Shown here: positions 32,519 to 42,689 of the stretch, in pieces
Numbering within the stretch: position 1 is the stretch's first letter
Layout: each line of letters begins with the position of its first letter
DNA from: Streptomyces sp. R302
GTDB taxonomy: Bacteria > Actinomycetota > Actinomycetes > Streptomycetales > Streptomycetaceae
Direction: 5' to 3'
DNA: 64,000 nt
Assembly: GCF_012927245.1 (NCBI RefSeq)
Contig: NZ_JABBGE010000007.1
Location: 248,001-312,000, forward strand
The notes under the pieces: model-generated
What the model was told of the DNA's origin: nothing
The model's input: the letters and a program-made list of their open reading frames with translations, nothing else
Database searches by the model: none
Translations under genes and position numbers: made by a program

Positions 32519-33432
32519 CGGCCTTCGAGAAGACGCCGGGCTGGCTGGACTGGTACGCCGGTCCGAGCCGGCCGGAGTTCCGGCTCCCCGAGGGCGCCGT
32601 CGACGCGCACTGCCACGTCTTCGGGCCCGGCGAGGAGTTCCCGTACGCGCCCGAGCGCAAGTACACGCCCTGCGACGCGTCCAAGGAGCAGCTCTTCGCG
32701 CTCCGCGACCACCTCGGCTTCGCCCGCAACGTCGTCGTGCAGGCCACCTGTCACGGCGCCGACAACTCCGCCATGGTCGACGCCCTGCGGGCCTCCGGCG
32801 GGCCGGCCCGGGGCGTGGCGACGCTGCGGCCCGACGTCACCGACGCCGAGGTGCGGGAGCTGCACGAGGCCGGCGTCCGGGGGGTGCGGTTCAATTTCGT
32901 CCGGCGGCTGGTCGACGCGGCGCCGGAGCAGGACCTCCTGGACATCGCCGAGAAGATCGCTCCGTACGGCTGGCACGTCGTCGTCTACTTCGAGGCGGCC
33001 GACCTCGCCCGCCTGCGGGACTTCCTCCTCGCCCTGCCCGTGCCGCTGGTCGTCGACCACATGGGCCGGCCGGACGTCGGCAAGGACCCGGACGGGCCGG
33101 AGTTCGGGGCCTTCCTGGACTTCCTGCGCGCCCGCGCCGACATCTGGTGCAAGGTGACGTGCCCCGAGCGGCTCAGCGCGAGCGGTCCGCCGGCCCTGGA
33201 CGGCGAGCGGAACCCGTACCGGGACGTCGTGCCCTTCGCCCGGCGCGTGGTCGAGGAGTTCCCCGACCGGGTCCTGTGGGGCACCGACTGGCCGCACCCC
33301 AACCTCACCGGCCACATGCCCGACGACGGGCTGCTCGTCGACTTCGTCCCGCACATCGCGCCGACGCCGGAGCTCCGGCGGAAGCTGCTCGTCGACAACC
33401 CGACGCGCCTGTACTGGCCCGAGTCCGACTGA
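32515..33432 (+). CDS. ligI: 2-pyrone-4,6-dicarboxylate lactonase (LigI)
   Basis: A 305-residue amidohydrolase with VDAHCHVFGPGEEFPYAPER (HxH), VVVQATCHGADNSAMVDALR, the DHMGRPDVGKDPDG segment and VLWGTDWPHPNLTGHMPDDG carrying the catalytic Asp. It opens the pyrone ring of 2-pyrone-4,6-dicarboxylate to 4-oxalomesaconate and is a metal-light member of its superfamily. Overlaps ligK by 4 bp, so translation is coupled. Confidence 0.93.
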   Translation: MTAFEKTPGWLDWYAGPSRPEFRLPEGAVDAHCHVFGPGEEFPYAPERKYTPCDASKEQLFALRDHLGFARNVVVQATCHGADNSAMVDALRASGGPARGVATLRPDVTDAEVRELHEAGVRGVRFNFVRRLVDAAPEQDLLDIAEKIAPYGWHVVVYFEAADLARLRDFLLALPVPLVVDHMGRPDVGKDPDGPEFGAFLDFLRARADIWCKVTCPERLSASGPPALDGERNPYRDVVPFARRVVEEFPDRVLWGTDWPHPNLTGHMPDDGLLVDFVPHIAPTPELRRKLLVDNPTRLYWPESD

Positions 33433-33456
33433 CCACACCACGAGGGGAGTTCCGGC

Positions 33457-34761
33457 ATGCCGCTGGACAAGACCTACAAGCTGGTTCCGGGGACGACGAT
33501 CTTCGACGCCGAGCAGTCGGCCAGGGGATACCACCTCAACCAGTTCTGCATGTCGCTGATGACGGCCGAGAACCGTGCCGCGTACCTCGCCGACGAGCGC
33601 GCCTACCTGGACGCGTGGCCGCTGCGCGAGGAACAGAAGCGGGCGCTGCTCGACCGCGACCTCAACGCCGCCGTGCGCGAGGGCGGCAACATCTACTTCC
33701 TCGCCAAGTGGGGTGCCACGCTGGGCTTCTCGTTCCAGCAGATGGCCGGCTCGATGACCGGGATGACCGAGGAGGAGTACCGGGCCATGATGGCCGGCGG
33801 CGGCCGGTCCGTGGAGGGCAACCGCATCGACCACGCCGTCCTCGAAGCGGCCCACGCCCCCACCGCCCCGTCCGGGCGCGCGACGGTCACCGGCGCCGTC
33901 TTCACCTCGCACGTCCCCGCGATCGGCGCGGCGATGGACCACGGGAAGACCGAAGAGCCGTACTGGCGGCCGGTGTTCGAGGGGTACGAGCGCTCCAGGG
34001 CGTGGCAGCGGGAGAACGTGCCCGACGTCGTCGTCCTCGTCTACAACGACCACGCCAGCGCCTTCGACCAGTCGCTCGTCCCGACCTTCGTGCTCGGCAC
34101 CGGCGCCTCCTTCCCCGTCGCCGACGAGGGGTACGGCCCCCGGCCCGTGCCCGCCGTCGAGGGCGACCCGGACCTGGCCGCGCACCTCGCGCACTCGCTC
34201 ATCCGCGACGACTTCGACCTCACCCTCGCGAACGAGATGACCGTCGACCACGGGCTGACCGTGCCGCTCTCGCTGATGTTCGGCGACGTCGAGAAGTGGC
34301 CGTGCAAGGTCATCCCGTTCCACGTCAACGTCGTGCAGTACCCGGTCCCTTCGGGTGCGCGCTGCTTCCGGCTCGGCCAGGCGCTGCGGAAGGCCATCGA
34401 GTCGTACGACCGCCCCGTCGAGGTGCAGGTGTGGGGCACCGGCGGCATGAGCCACCAGCTCCAGGGACCGCGCGCCGGGCTCATCAACCGCGCCTGGGAC
34501 AACGCCTTCCTCGACCGGCTGGTCGAGGACCCGGCCGGACTGGCCGAGGTGCCGCACCTGGAGTACGTCGAGGAGGCCGGCTCCGAGGGCATCGAGCTGG
34601 TCATGTGGCTGATCGCGCGCGGCGCGCTCAGCGACGTCGACGGCTCGGGAGAGGTCGCGGTCGAGCACCGCTTCTACCATGTGCCGGCGTCCAACACCGC
34701 CGTCGGCCACCTGATCCTGGACAACCGCCCCCGGGCCGAAGAGCCCGCCGAGAAGGAGTGA
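33457..34761 (+). CDS. ligAB: Protocatechuate 4,5-dioxygenase, fused alpha and beta subunits
   Basis: 434 residues joining both subunits. Residues about 15-120 match LigA (QSARGYHLNQFCMSLMTAEN, FLAKWGATLGFSFQQMAGSM). Residues about 145-430 match LigB, with Fe(II) ligand regions VFTSHVPAIGAAMDHGK and VLVYNDHASAFDQ and the segment WGTGGMSHQLQGPRAG. It cleaves protocatechuate extradiol to 4-carboxy-2-hydroxymuconate semialdehyde. In Sphingobium LigA and LigB are separate; fused forms are known in actinobacteria. Only 1 bp separates it from ligC. Confidence 0.93.
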   Translation: MPLDKTYKLVPGTTIFDAEQSARGYHLNQFCMSLMTAENRAAYLADERAYLDAWPLREEQKRALLDRDLNAAVREGGNIYFLAKWGATLGFSFQQMAGSMTGMTEEEYRAMMAGGGRSVEGNRIDHAVLEAAHAPTAPSGRATVTGAVFTSHVPAIGAAMDHGKTEEPYWRPVFEGYERSRAWQRENVPDVVVLVYNDHASAFDQSLVPTFVLGTGASFPVADEGYGPRPVPAVEGDPDLAAHLAHSLIRDDFDLTLANEMTVDHGLTVPLSLMFGDVEKWPCKVIPFHVNVVQYPVPSGARCFRLGQALRKAIESYDRPVEVQVWGTGGMSHQLQGPRAGLINRAWDNAFLDRLVEDPAGLAEVPHLEYVEEAGSEGIELVMWLIARGALSDVDGSGEVAVEHRFYHVPASNTAVGHLILDNRPRAEEPAEKE

Positions 34762-34762
34762 C

Positions 34763-35725
34763 ATGACTGACGACCGGACCCTGCGGATCGCCCTGGCCGG
34801 CGGCGGCGCCTTCGGCGCCAAGCACGCGGCCGCGCTGCGGCGGATCGAGGGCGTCGAGGTGGCCGCCGTGGTGAGCAGCAGCCTCGAACGCGCCCGGAAG
34901 TTCGCCGCCGAGCAGGGCGTGGGACGCGCCGTCGGCTCCCTCGACGAGGTGCTCGCGATGGACGACGTCGACGCCGTCGTCCTCGCCACCCCCACCCAGC
35001 TGCACGCCGCGCAGACCCTCGCCTGCCTGGAGGCCGGCAAGCACGTGCAGGTCGAGATCCCGCTCGCCGACTCCCTCGGCGACGCCGAGGCGTGCGTGGC
35101 GGCGCAGGAGCGCACCGGGCTCGTCGCCATGGTGGGCCACACCCGGCGCTTCAACCCCAGCCACCAGTGGGTGAAGCGGCGCATCGACGCGGGCGAGTTC
35201 GGCATCCAGCAGATGGACGTGCAGACGTACTTCTTCCGCCGGACGAACCTCAACGCGCTGGGGCAGCCGCGTTCCTGGACCGACCACCTCCTGTGGCACC
35301 ACGCGGCGCACACCGTCGACCTGTTCGCGTACCAGACGGGTTCGCCGATCGTGCGGGCGAACGCCGTCCAGGGGCCGGTCCACCCCGAGCTCGGCATCGC
35401 GATGGACATGTCGATCCAGCTGCAGGCGGCGAACGGTGCGATCTGCACCCTGTCGCTGTCGTTCAACAACGACGGCCCGCTGGGCACCTTCTTCCGCTAC
35501 ATCGGCGACACCGGCACCTACATCGCCCGGTACGACGACCTGTTCACCGGCAGGGACGAGCCGATCGACGTGAGCGGCGTCGACGTGTCCATGGACGGCA
35601 TCGAGCTCCAGGACCGGGAGTTCGTCGCCGCGATCCGCGAGGGCCGCGAGCCGAACTCCTCCGTCGCCCAGGTCCTCTCCTGCTACCGGACGCTCGCGGA
35701 CCTTGAGGCTCAGCTGGCCGGCTGA
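34763..35725 (+). CDS. ligC: 4-carboxy-2-hydroxymuconate-6-semialdehyde dehydrogenase (LigC)
   Basis: A 320-residue Gfo/Idh/MocA-fold NADP oxidoreductase: IALAGGGAFGAKHAAALRRI (Rossmann), ATPTQLHAAQTLACLEAGKH, VQVEIPLADS, and HHAAHTVDLFAYQTG. It oxidises the ring-cleavage product, as its cyclic hemiacetal, to 2-pyrone-4,6-dicarboxylate. It closes the operon; its 3' end overlaps the convergent amidohydrolase gene by 16 bp. Confidence 0.92.
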   Translation: MTDDRTLRIALAGGGAFGAKHAAALRRIEGVEVAAVVSSSLERARKFAAEQGVGRAVGSLDEVLAMDDVDAVVLATPTQLHAAQTLACLEAGKHVQVEIPLADSLGDAEACVAAQERTGLVAMVGHTRRFNPSHQWVKRRIDAGEFGIQQMDVQTYFFRRTNLNALGQPRSWTDHLLWHHAAHTVDLFAYQTGSPIVRANAVQGPVHPELGIAMDMSIQLQAANGAICTLSLSFNNDGPLGTFFRYIGDTGTYIARYDDLFTGRDEPIDVSGVDVSMDGIELQDREFVAAIREGREPNSSVAQVLSCYRTLADLEAQLAG

Positions 35726-37185
35726 GGCCCCGGCCGGAAGGAGCCGGGGAAGAGCTCGGCGGTGGTGCGGTGGAGGTAGTCGCGGCCCGCGTAGGCGTCC
35801 TTCATGCGGTCGAAGAGGCGCTGGGCCCGCAGCCGCGAGGCCGTCTCGTCGACGCCGGGGACGACGCCGCCGCGCAGGACGGTGCGGCCGTCGACGACGA
35901 CGGTGTCGACGTCCGCGCCCGAGGTGTTCATGAGCATCGTGCGGACCGGGTCGTCGACCGGGCCGGTGCGCGGGCCGTCGAGCCGGACGACGACCAGGTC
36001 GGCGAGGGCTCCGGGGGCGAGTCGGCCGAGGTCGTCACGGCCCAGGGCCCGCGCCCCGCCGAGGGTGGCGGCGCGGTAGTAGTCGGCGGCGGAGCCCGCG
36101 TCGAGGCGGCCGGTGGTGAGCTTGGACAGGTTGGTGCCGTAGTCCATGTTGCGGATCATGTCCGGCGGGAAGGAGTCCGTGCCCAGGGCGACGGTGACTC
36201 CGGCGGCACGGTAGCGGTCGAAGTCCTCCAGGGCCGCCCCGTAGCGGACCATCGTGTGCGGGCAGTGGACGATGCCGGCGATCGTGGCCAGGTCGTCGAG
36301 CTCGCCCGCGTACGGGGTGTCGACCTCGCTGTGGCCGCCGATGTAGATCGCGTGCGGGATCAGCAGCCGCCTGCCGAGCAGGCCCGTCTCCCTCAACAGG
36401 GCGAGTGGCGTGGTCTGGTGACGGTCCGCCAGTTCGCGGAGTTCGCCGGTGCCCTGCAGGCAGTGGAGGCGTACCAGGCAGTCGAGGTCCTCGGCGGCGC
36501 GCGCGGTGGCGCGCATCAGCTCCGGGGTCAGGGTCTCGATGCGGCAGGGCAGCAGCGCGCCGCGGATCAGGCCGTCGTGGGCGCCGTCGGCGTCCTGGAC
36601 GAAGCGGATCGCCTCCGCCAGGCCCGCCTCTCCGAGCTCCGGGCGCCAGTGGAGGGTGCGGGTGCCGTCGGCGGTGACGACGGGGACGGCGCTGCGGTAG
36701 CTCGGGCCCAGGTACATGCGCAGGCCCAGGCGGGCGGCGCTGTCGGCGACGGACATCAGGTCGTCGTAGGTCTCGGCCCAGTCGGAGTGGGTCTCGGCGG
36801 CGATGGGCATGGCGGTGGTGATGCCGTTGCGGAGGAGCTGGCCGAGGGCGTACTCGCGGAGGAAGGCGCGGTCGTCGGCGTCGAAGACCGGTGCAGGGCC
36901 GCCGTTCGCGTACTCCTGCGACCACTGGAGTCCCCTGCCGTCGGCGTGCCAGGTGTCCAGGAGGGCGTGGTCGATGTCCGCGAGGGCGTCGAGGTCCACG
37001 AACCCGGGGCCCACCAGGGCCGGTCCGGCGTCCATGACGACGTCGCAGTCGGCGGGGTCGCGGCCGACGCCGACGTGCACGATCCGGTTGCCCTCGTAGA
37101 CGACCTGGCCGTCGCGGATCAGGACGTGGTCGTCGGCCTCGGGGTCGTAGCCGATGACGTGGCTCGCGGTGACGAGGGTGCGCAT
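35710..37185 (-). CDS. Amidohydrolase/chlorohydrolase family protein with altered HxH motif
   Basis: 491 residues with the ATZ/TRZ layout: a beta-sandwich start (HVLIRDGQVVYEGNRIVHVG), a TIM barrel, and later metal positions VRLHCLQGTGEL, IPHAIYIGGHSEVDTP and VTVALGTDSFPPDMIRNMDY. The usual N-terminal HxH after GPGFV is replaced by DLDALADIDH, so one metal ligand pair is missing or shifted. Substrate unknown. AAGGAAG precedes the ATG. The upstream racemase-like gene (55 bp away) suggests a two-gene operon acting on a cyclic amide or similar compound. Confidence 0.8.
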   Translation of the reverse strand: MRTLVTASHVIGYDPEADDHVLIRDGQVVYEGNRIVHVGVGRDPADCDVVMDAGPALVGPGFVDLDALADIDHALLDTWHADGRGLQWSQEYANGGPAPVFDADDRAFLREYALGQLLRNGITTAMPIAAETHSDWAETYDDLMSVADSAARLGLRMYLGPSYRSAVPVVTADGTRTLHWRPELGEAGLAEAIRFVQDADGAHDGLIRGALLPCRIETLTPELMRATARAAEDLDCLVRLHCLQGTGELRELADRHQTTPLALLRETGLLGRRLLIPHAIYIGGHSEVDTPYAGELDDLATIAGIVHCPHTMVRYGAALEDFDRYRAAGVTVALGTDSFPPDMIRNMDYGTNLSKLTTGRLDAGSAADYYRAATLGGARALGRDDLGRLAPGALADLVVVRLDGPRTGPVDDPVRTMLMNTSGADVDTVVVDGRTVLRGGVVPGVDETASRLRAQRLFDRMKDAYAGRDYLHRTTAELFPGSFRPGPQPAS

Positions 37186-37239
37186 GCGGGGCTTCCTTGC
37201 GGGGAGGGGTGTCCCAGGGTGGGGACCGGGCGGCGGTGT

Positions 37240-37917
37240 TCAGCGGGCGGGCTTCAGGAGGCGCAGGGCCTCGCGACTCGCGGCGGGGACCGGGCCGACG
37301 ACCGGGACCGGGAAGCGGTCGCGGAGGGTTTCGGCGGCCTCGCCGAGGGGGCCGCCGCCGATGACGACGGCCTCGGCGCCGTCCTCCCGCACGCAGCGGT
37401 CGACGGCTTCGGCGAGCCGTTCCGTCATCTCCTCGGGGTTCGCCGCCAGCCGGTTCGGGTCGCCGGGGGTGAGACGGACGCCGGTGTACCGGGCGGACCG
37501 GCCGAGGCGGGCGACGCGGGCGTCGATCGCGGCGGCCAGGCCGGGGGTGGTGGTGGCGATGCCGAAGCGGCGGCCGTCCGCGCCTGCCTCGCGCAGGGCG
37601 GCCTCGGCGAGGCCGATGACGGGCACGGTGGTGCGGGCGCGGAGTTCCTCGACGCCGGGGTCGCCGAAGGCGCCGACGACGAAGGCCGCCACGTCGGGGC
37701 CGGCCGGGCCGGCGAGGAGGGTGTCCGCCGCGTCGAGGACGTGTCGGACCGAGGCGCGCAGCTGTTCCTCGTCGACGAGCATCGGCGGGCCGGCGGCGAC
37801 GGTGACGCCCCGGACGTCGAAGCCGTCCTCCGGGCGCAGGGTGCGGCGGGCGATCGCGGCCATCATCGCGGTCGTGGCCCGGTCGGTGTTGGGGTTGACG
37901 AGGGCGACGAGGGGCAT
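37240..37917 (-). CDS. Asp/Glu/hydantoin racemase family protein
   Basis: 225 residues starting MPLVALVNPNTDRATTAMMA. Two nucleophile regions are visible, but the first position reads VVGAFGDPGVEELR, where an Ala-Phe-Gly-Asp occupies the place of the usual Cys, and the second reads EAVVIGGGPLGE, again without Cys. It is therefore closer to the AroM/maleate-isomerase-like or hydantoin-racemase-like fringe and may not racemise. GAAGGAG precedes the ATG. First gene of the operon with the amidohydrolase. Confidence 0.7.
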   Translation of the reverse strand: MPLVALVNPNTDRATTAMMAAIARRTLRPEDGFDVRGVTVAAGPPMLVDEEQLRASVRHVLDAADTLLAGPAGPDVAAFVVGAFGDPGVEELRARTTVPVIGLAEAALREAGADGRRFGIATTTPGLAAAIDARVARLGRSARYTGVRLTPGDPNRLAANPEEMTERLAEAVDRCVREDGAEAVVIGGGPLGEAAETLRDRFPVPVVGPVPAASREALRLLKPAR

Positions 37918-37978
37918 GCGTGCGTCTCCTTCACGGTGGCGGCGGCCGGACGTCCGCATGGTCCATGGAATCGCGGGG

Positions 37979-38001
37979 ATCGGGTGGGCGTATCCACCGA
38001 T
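37979..38001. promoter_or_regulatory. Imperfect dyad upstream of racemase operon
   Basis: ATCGGGTGG-GCGTAT-CCACCGAT is an inverted repeat with one extra base in the left arm, about 62 bp upstream of the racemase start and in the 299-bp spacer shared with the divergent mycothiol-type gene. A regulator binding site is plausible; none of the neighbours is a regulator. Confidence 0.4.
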
Positions 38002-38216
38002 CGGATGACCCCGCCCAGGACGGCGTGCGGGGCGGGACGGCGAGTGAGCGCCTCCCACCGAGTCGCGGAGGGCGTCACCCCGCTGGGGCACGCCGGGCGG
38101 CGCGGCTTCCGGGAGATCATCGGGCTGCTCACGGCGTTCCGCCGAGCGCGGGGGCTGTCGCTCGGGGCTACTCGACGGTAACGTGCGGGGCCGTCCACAG
38201 CCTTGGGGGGAATCGC

Positions 38217-39077
38217 ATGGGTGTCGTCACGACGTTCGATCCGGTGGCCGAGCACGAGCGGACGCGCGCCGCGCTGGAGGGCGCGGTCGGGCGCCTGGTG
38301 GAACTGGTCGACGGGATCGACGAGTGGGAGGTGCCGTCCGGGGTGCCGGTGTGGTCCGTGGGGGACGTCGGCGCGCACCTCGCCGCCGTGTACCTCGCGT
38401 ACCGCTCCGCCGTGACCGGCGACGGGGGCGTCGACTGGGACGGGCTGCTCACGGGCCGGGAGGGGTCGTTCGGGGAGCGGATCGCCGCCGTCAACGCCCT
38501 GTCCGTCACGCTCATCGCCGGGGAGGAGCGCAAGCGCCTGGGCGCGATCCTCGCCGAGCGGGGCGCGGCCTTCCTGCGGGACTCGGCGGGGCTCGCGCCC
38601 GACACGCCGGTCCCCGCGCCCTGGTACGGGCCGGGGCGGACCGTCCCGCTCGCGGCGGCGACGGGTCTGATGCTCAGCGAGACCCTGGTGCACGGGCTCG
38701 ACATCGCGCGGGGCGCGCGCCGGCCGTGGCTCATCCCTCCGGCGGAGGCCTCGCTGGTGATCGGGCAGGCGATGGTGACGATGATGCCGCTGGCCCTCGA
38801 CGCGGAGCGGGCGAAGGGGGTGCGGATCGCCTTCGACCTGGTCCTGAAGGGCGGTCCGCGGCTCGCGGTCGTCGTGGAGGACGGCGCGGCGACCGTCACG
38901 CGGGATCCGGGGCCGCGCGCGTACGACTGCCGGATCGTGGCGGCCCCGACGGCGTTCCTGCTCGTCTCCTTCGGCCGGCTGCCGATCTGGAAGGCGATCG
39001 CGCTGGGCCGGATGCGGGCCGGCGGGCCGCGGCCGTGGCTCGCGACGCGGCTCGGCCGGCTGATCACCGCACCCTGA
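38217..39077 (+). CDS. Maleylpyruvate isomerase family (DinB-like, mycothiol-dependent) protein
   Basis: 286 residues. The N-terminal DinB/MDMPI helical bundle contains VPVWSVGDVGAHLAAVYLAY (metal His) and MLSETLVHGLDIARGARRPW (second His motif). The C-terminal part (GVRIAFDLVLKGGPRLAVVV, FLLVSFGRLPIWKAIALGRM) is SCP2-like. Such actinobacterial proteins use mycothiol as a cofactor for isomerisation or detoxification. A G-run lies 7 nt before ATG 38217. Confidence 0.85.
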   Translation: MGVVTTFDPVAEHERTRAALEGAVGRLVELVDGIDEWEVPSGVPVWSVGDVGAHLAAVYLAYRSAVTGDGGVDWDGLLTGREGSFGERIAAVNALSVTLIAGEERKRLGAILAERGAAFLRDSAGLAPDTPVPAPWYGPGRTVPLAAATGLMLSETLVHGLDIARGARRPWLIPPAEASLVIGQAMVTMMPLALDAERAKGVRIAFDLVLKGGPRLAVVVEDGAATVTRDPGPRAYDCRIVAAPTAFLLVSFGRLPIWKAIALGRMRAGGPRPWLATRLGRLITAP

Positions 39078-39085
39078 CGCGCGCA

Positions 39086-39715
39086 TCAGACGCGGGGTCC
39101 GGTTCCGGGTCCGGGTCCGGTGAACGGCCAGGAGTCGATGTCCCGGTAGCGGACCGGGGCGGGCCCGCGGGCGTCGTCGCTGCCGACGAGGTGGAGCCGC
39201 GCGGTCGGCCACGCGCGGCCCTCGAACCCGTCGAGCACCCCGACCGCCTCCGGCACTCCGGCGATGTCGCCGCGACGGGCCCTGGCCAGCGTCAGGTGCG
39301 GCCGCAGTGGACGCCCCTCGTAGGCGATCCCGGCCTCCTTGACGAGCCGCCGCACGTCGTCGGCGAGCCGGTGCAGACCGGGGACGTCGCCCGCGATCCC
39401 GCTCCACAGGACGCGGGAGTCGAACTGCCCGCCGCCGCGGAGCGAGAGCTCCAGCGGCCCGCGCTCCGCGGCGAGCTCCGCGAGCGGCGCGTGCAGCCGG
39501 GGCACGACGGACACCGGCAGCTCGCCGAGGAAGGCGAGGGTGATGTGCCAGTCCTCGATCCGGTTCCAGCGCATCCCGGGGTACGCCGCGTAGGCCGGCG
39601 CCAGCGCCCGGGCGAGCTCGTCCTTGGCGTCGTCGGGCGGCGCCAGGGCGATGAAGACGCGGATGGTGGCGGGGGTGGCGGCAAGGGTGGCGGCGGGGTT
39701 GGACGTGTCGTTCAC
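39086..39715 (-). CDS. thpR: RNA 2',3'-cyclic phosphodiesterase (2'-5' RNA ligase family)
   Basis: 209 residues with the two HxTx motifs of the 2H phosphoesterase fold: DWHITLAFLGELP and LRPHLTLARARRG. The start IRVFIALAPPDDAKDELARA and RWNRIEDWH are typical of ThpR. It hydrolyses 2',3'-cyclic phosphates on RNA; the reverse ligase activity is seen in vitro for relatives. Single gene, convergent with the DinB-like gene. Confidence 0.92.
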   Translation of the reverse strand: MNDTSNPAATLAATPATIRVFIALAPPDDAKDELARALAPAYAAYPGMRWNRIEDWHITLAFLGELPVSVVPRLHAPLAELAAERGPLELSLRGGGQFDSRVLWSGIAGDVPGLHRLADDVRRLVKEAGIAYEGRPLRPHLTLARARRGDIAGVPEAVGVLDGFEGRAWPTARLHLVGSDDARGPAPVRYRDIDSWPFTGPGPGTGPRV

Positions 39716-39785
39716 GGAACGATTCGTACCGTGCCGGGGCCGGGGCCGTGCGGGCGGGTCCCGTGACGGGACCCGCCCGGCGGGT

Positions 39786-40835
39786 TCACCAGTCGCCGTC
39801 GGCGACCGGGGCGCCCGGCGGGGGCGGCGGGCCGAGGGGCTTGACCTGCCACGGGGCGGGCGGGGTCCACGGGTCGAGGTCGTCGCCCAGCCACTCGCCC
39901 ACCGGCTTCACGTCGGCGAGGGTGTCGGAGGGGGCGAGGTCGGTGCCGTCGGGATCGTCGTAGTCGTACCAGGGCAGTCCCGCGCGGGTGTACGCGGCGC
40001 GGTCGGCGGGCGACGGCGGAGGCTCCTCGCCGGTGATGCGGCGCCACTCGGGCGGCGTCACCAGGTGGACGAAGACGCGGGCCCCCGGGGTGTCCGACCA
40101 GTCGCGGGACGCGCGGTCGTCCTTGTACACCTCCTGCCGCATGGTGCCGCCGGCGCCGATGCCCATGGCCGCGGCGGCGGGCGGCGGGCCCGCGGGGGCG
40201 GCCATCGGCATCGGCGGCGGGCCGCCGTAGCCGCCGCCGGACGACGACCGGGGCATGGCGGCGAGGCGGCGGGCCCGCTCCTCGGCGAGGCGCCGCTGCT
40301 CCTCGCGCCAGGCGGCGCGGAGCTTCGGGTTGAGCGGGAACGCCTGGAGCTGGAGGCCGCCGACGGTCTCCTCGCCGGTGACCTGGCCCTCGACGGTGGC
40401 GCCCATGCCGAGCGGGACCGCGACGAACTGGCGCACCGTGCCCTTGCCGGAGTTGATGCCGTCGAGCCACGGCTGGCGGGGCAGCACCACGTAGTTCTGC
40501 GGCCGGCGGGAGAGCTTCCCGGTCCACTTCTCGCCGGAGACCGCGCAGACCTTGCCGACGCCGACCTGGAGCGCGGTGGGCTCCGGGCTGCCGGCGAAGC
40601 TCAGCCACATCGCCTCGCGGAGGTAGACCGGCAGCATCACGCCGCCCTTGGCCCGCCACGCCTCGGGCACCGTGTCGGGGTGGTCCTCGACCCGGCGGAG
40701 CGGAAAGGTGCCGAGCCCCGGCGGCAGCCCGTGGGTACCGGTCTCCGGCAGCCGCAGCGTCCGCATGAAGCGGACCCGCACCCCGTCCCCCAGCACCAGT
40801 GTGTCCCCGTCGATCCTGGTCGCGTCAGCGGTCAC
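39786..40835 (-). CDS. Conserved hypothetical protein
   Basis: 349 residues. The N-terminal half (VRVRFMRTLRLPETGTHGLP, REAMWLSFAGSPEPTALQVG, NYVVLPRQPWLDGINSGKGT) looks like a globular beta-rich domain; a Pro/Ala/Gly/Met-rich linker around residue 200-235 joins it to WSDTPGARVFVHLVTPPEWR. No signal peptide or membrane segment and no catalytic motif recognised. I recall similar unnamed proteins in Streptomyces. Monocistronic, next to thpR. Confidence 0.65.
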   Translation of the reverse strand: MTADATRIDGDTLVLGDGVRVRFMRTLRLPETGTHGLPPGLGTFPLRRVEDHPDTVPEAWRAKGGVMLPVYLREAMWLSFAGSPEPTALQVGVGKVCAVSGEKWTGKLSRRPQNYVVLPRQPWLDGINSGKGTVRQFVAVPLGMGATVEGQVTGEETVGGLQLQAFPLNPKLRAAWREEQRRLAEERARRLAAMPRSSSGGGYGGPPPMPMAAPAGPPPAAAAMGIGAGGTMRQEVYKDDRASRDWSDTPGARVFVHLVTPPEWRRITGEEPPPSPADRAAYTRAGLPWYDYDDPDGTDLAPSDTLADVKPVGEWLGDDLDPWTPPAPWQVKPLGPPPPPGAPVADGDW

Positions 40836-40955
40836 CGCGTCTCCCCTCGTCTCGGCACCGTCCCCCGTAACACGCCCGGCCGGAGCGGCCGGTTCCCGTC
40901 GGGTCGTGGCGTGTCGGCGACGCCTCGCGGGGGTTCCTCGCGCGGCTGCTCCTCG

Positions 40956-41126
40956 CTACTCCTCGCGGGCGGCTTCGGCCTCGGCGCGTTCCGCGTCGAG
41001 GGTGGCCTGGGCGTGGGTGTACAGGTCGCGGACGAACGATCTGGCGTCCTGCGGCGAGATCCCGGCACCGAGACCCAGCAGTCGTTCGGTCCAGGCGGCG
41101 AGCGGGTCGCCCTGCTCTTCGGCCAT
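40956..41126 (-). CDS. Small acidic hypothetical protein
   Basis: 56 residues with a strong ribosome binding site (GAAGGAG) before ATG 41126. The sequence (PLAAWTERLLGLGAGISPQD, ARSFVRDLYTHAQATLD) looks helical and soluble and ends in a Glu/Ala-rich helix. No family recognised. It sits between the hypothetical gene and the GH1 gene. Confidence 0.55.
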   Translation of the reverse strand: MAEEQGDPLAAWTERLLGLGAGISPQDARSFVRDLYTHAQATLDAERAEAEAAREE

Positions 41127-41194
41127 GACGTCACTCCTTCGGCCCCCTCCTCCCATCGTCCGCCCCGCCGCAGCCGACCGCAATCCGCTACCGC

Positions 41195-42601
<1,407 letters not shown>

Positions 42602-42689
42602 GGGTGGGTGCTCTCCGGTGGCAGCGGTACGGGGCGGCCCGGGCGCCGCGTCGGGCGTCCGGGCCGCCCCGTACGAGGGGGACGGGAGG

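Noticed and set aside
31969..35487. A long minus-strand open frame opposite the lig operon
   Set aside because: Low-complexity translation without any domain. The plus strand has five recognisable enzymes with correct starts and overlaps.
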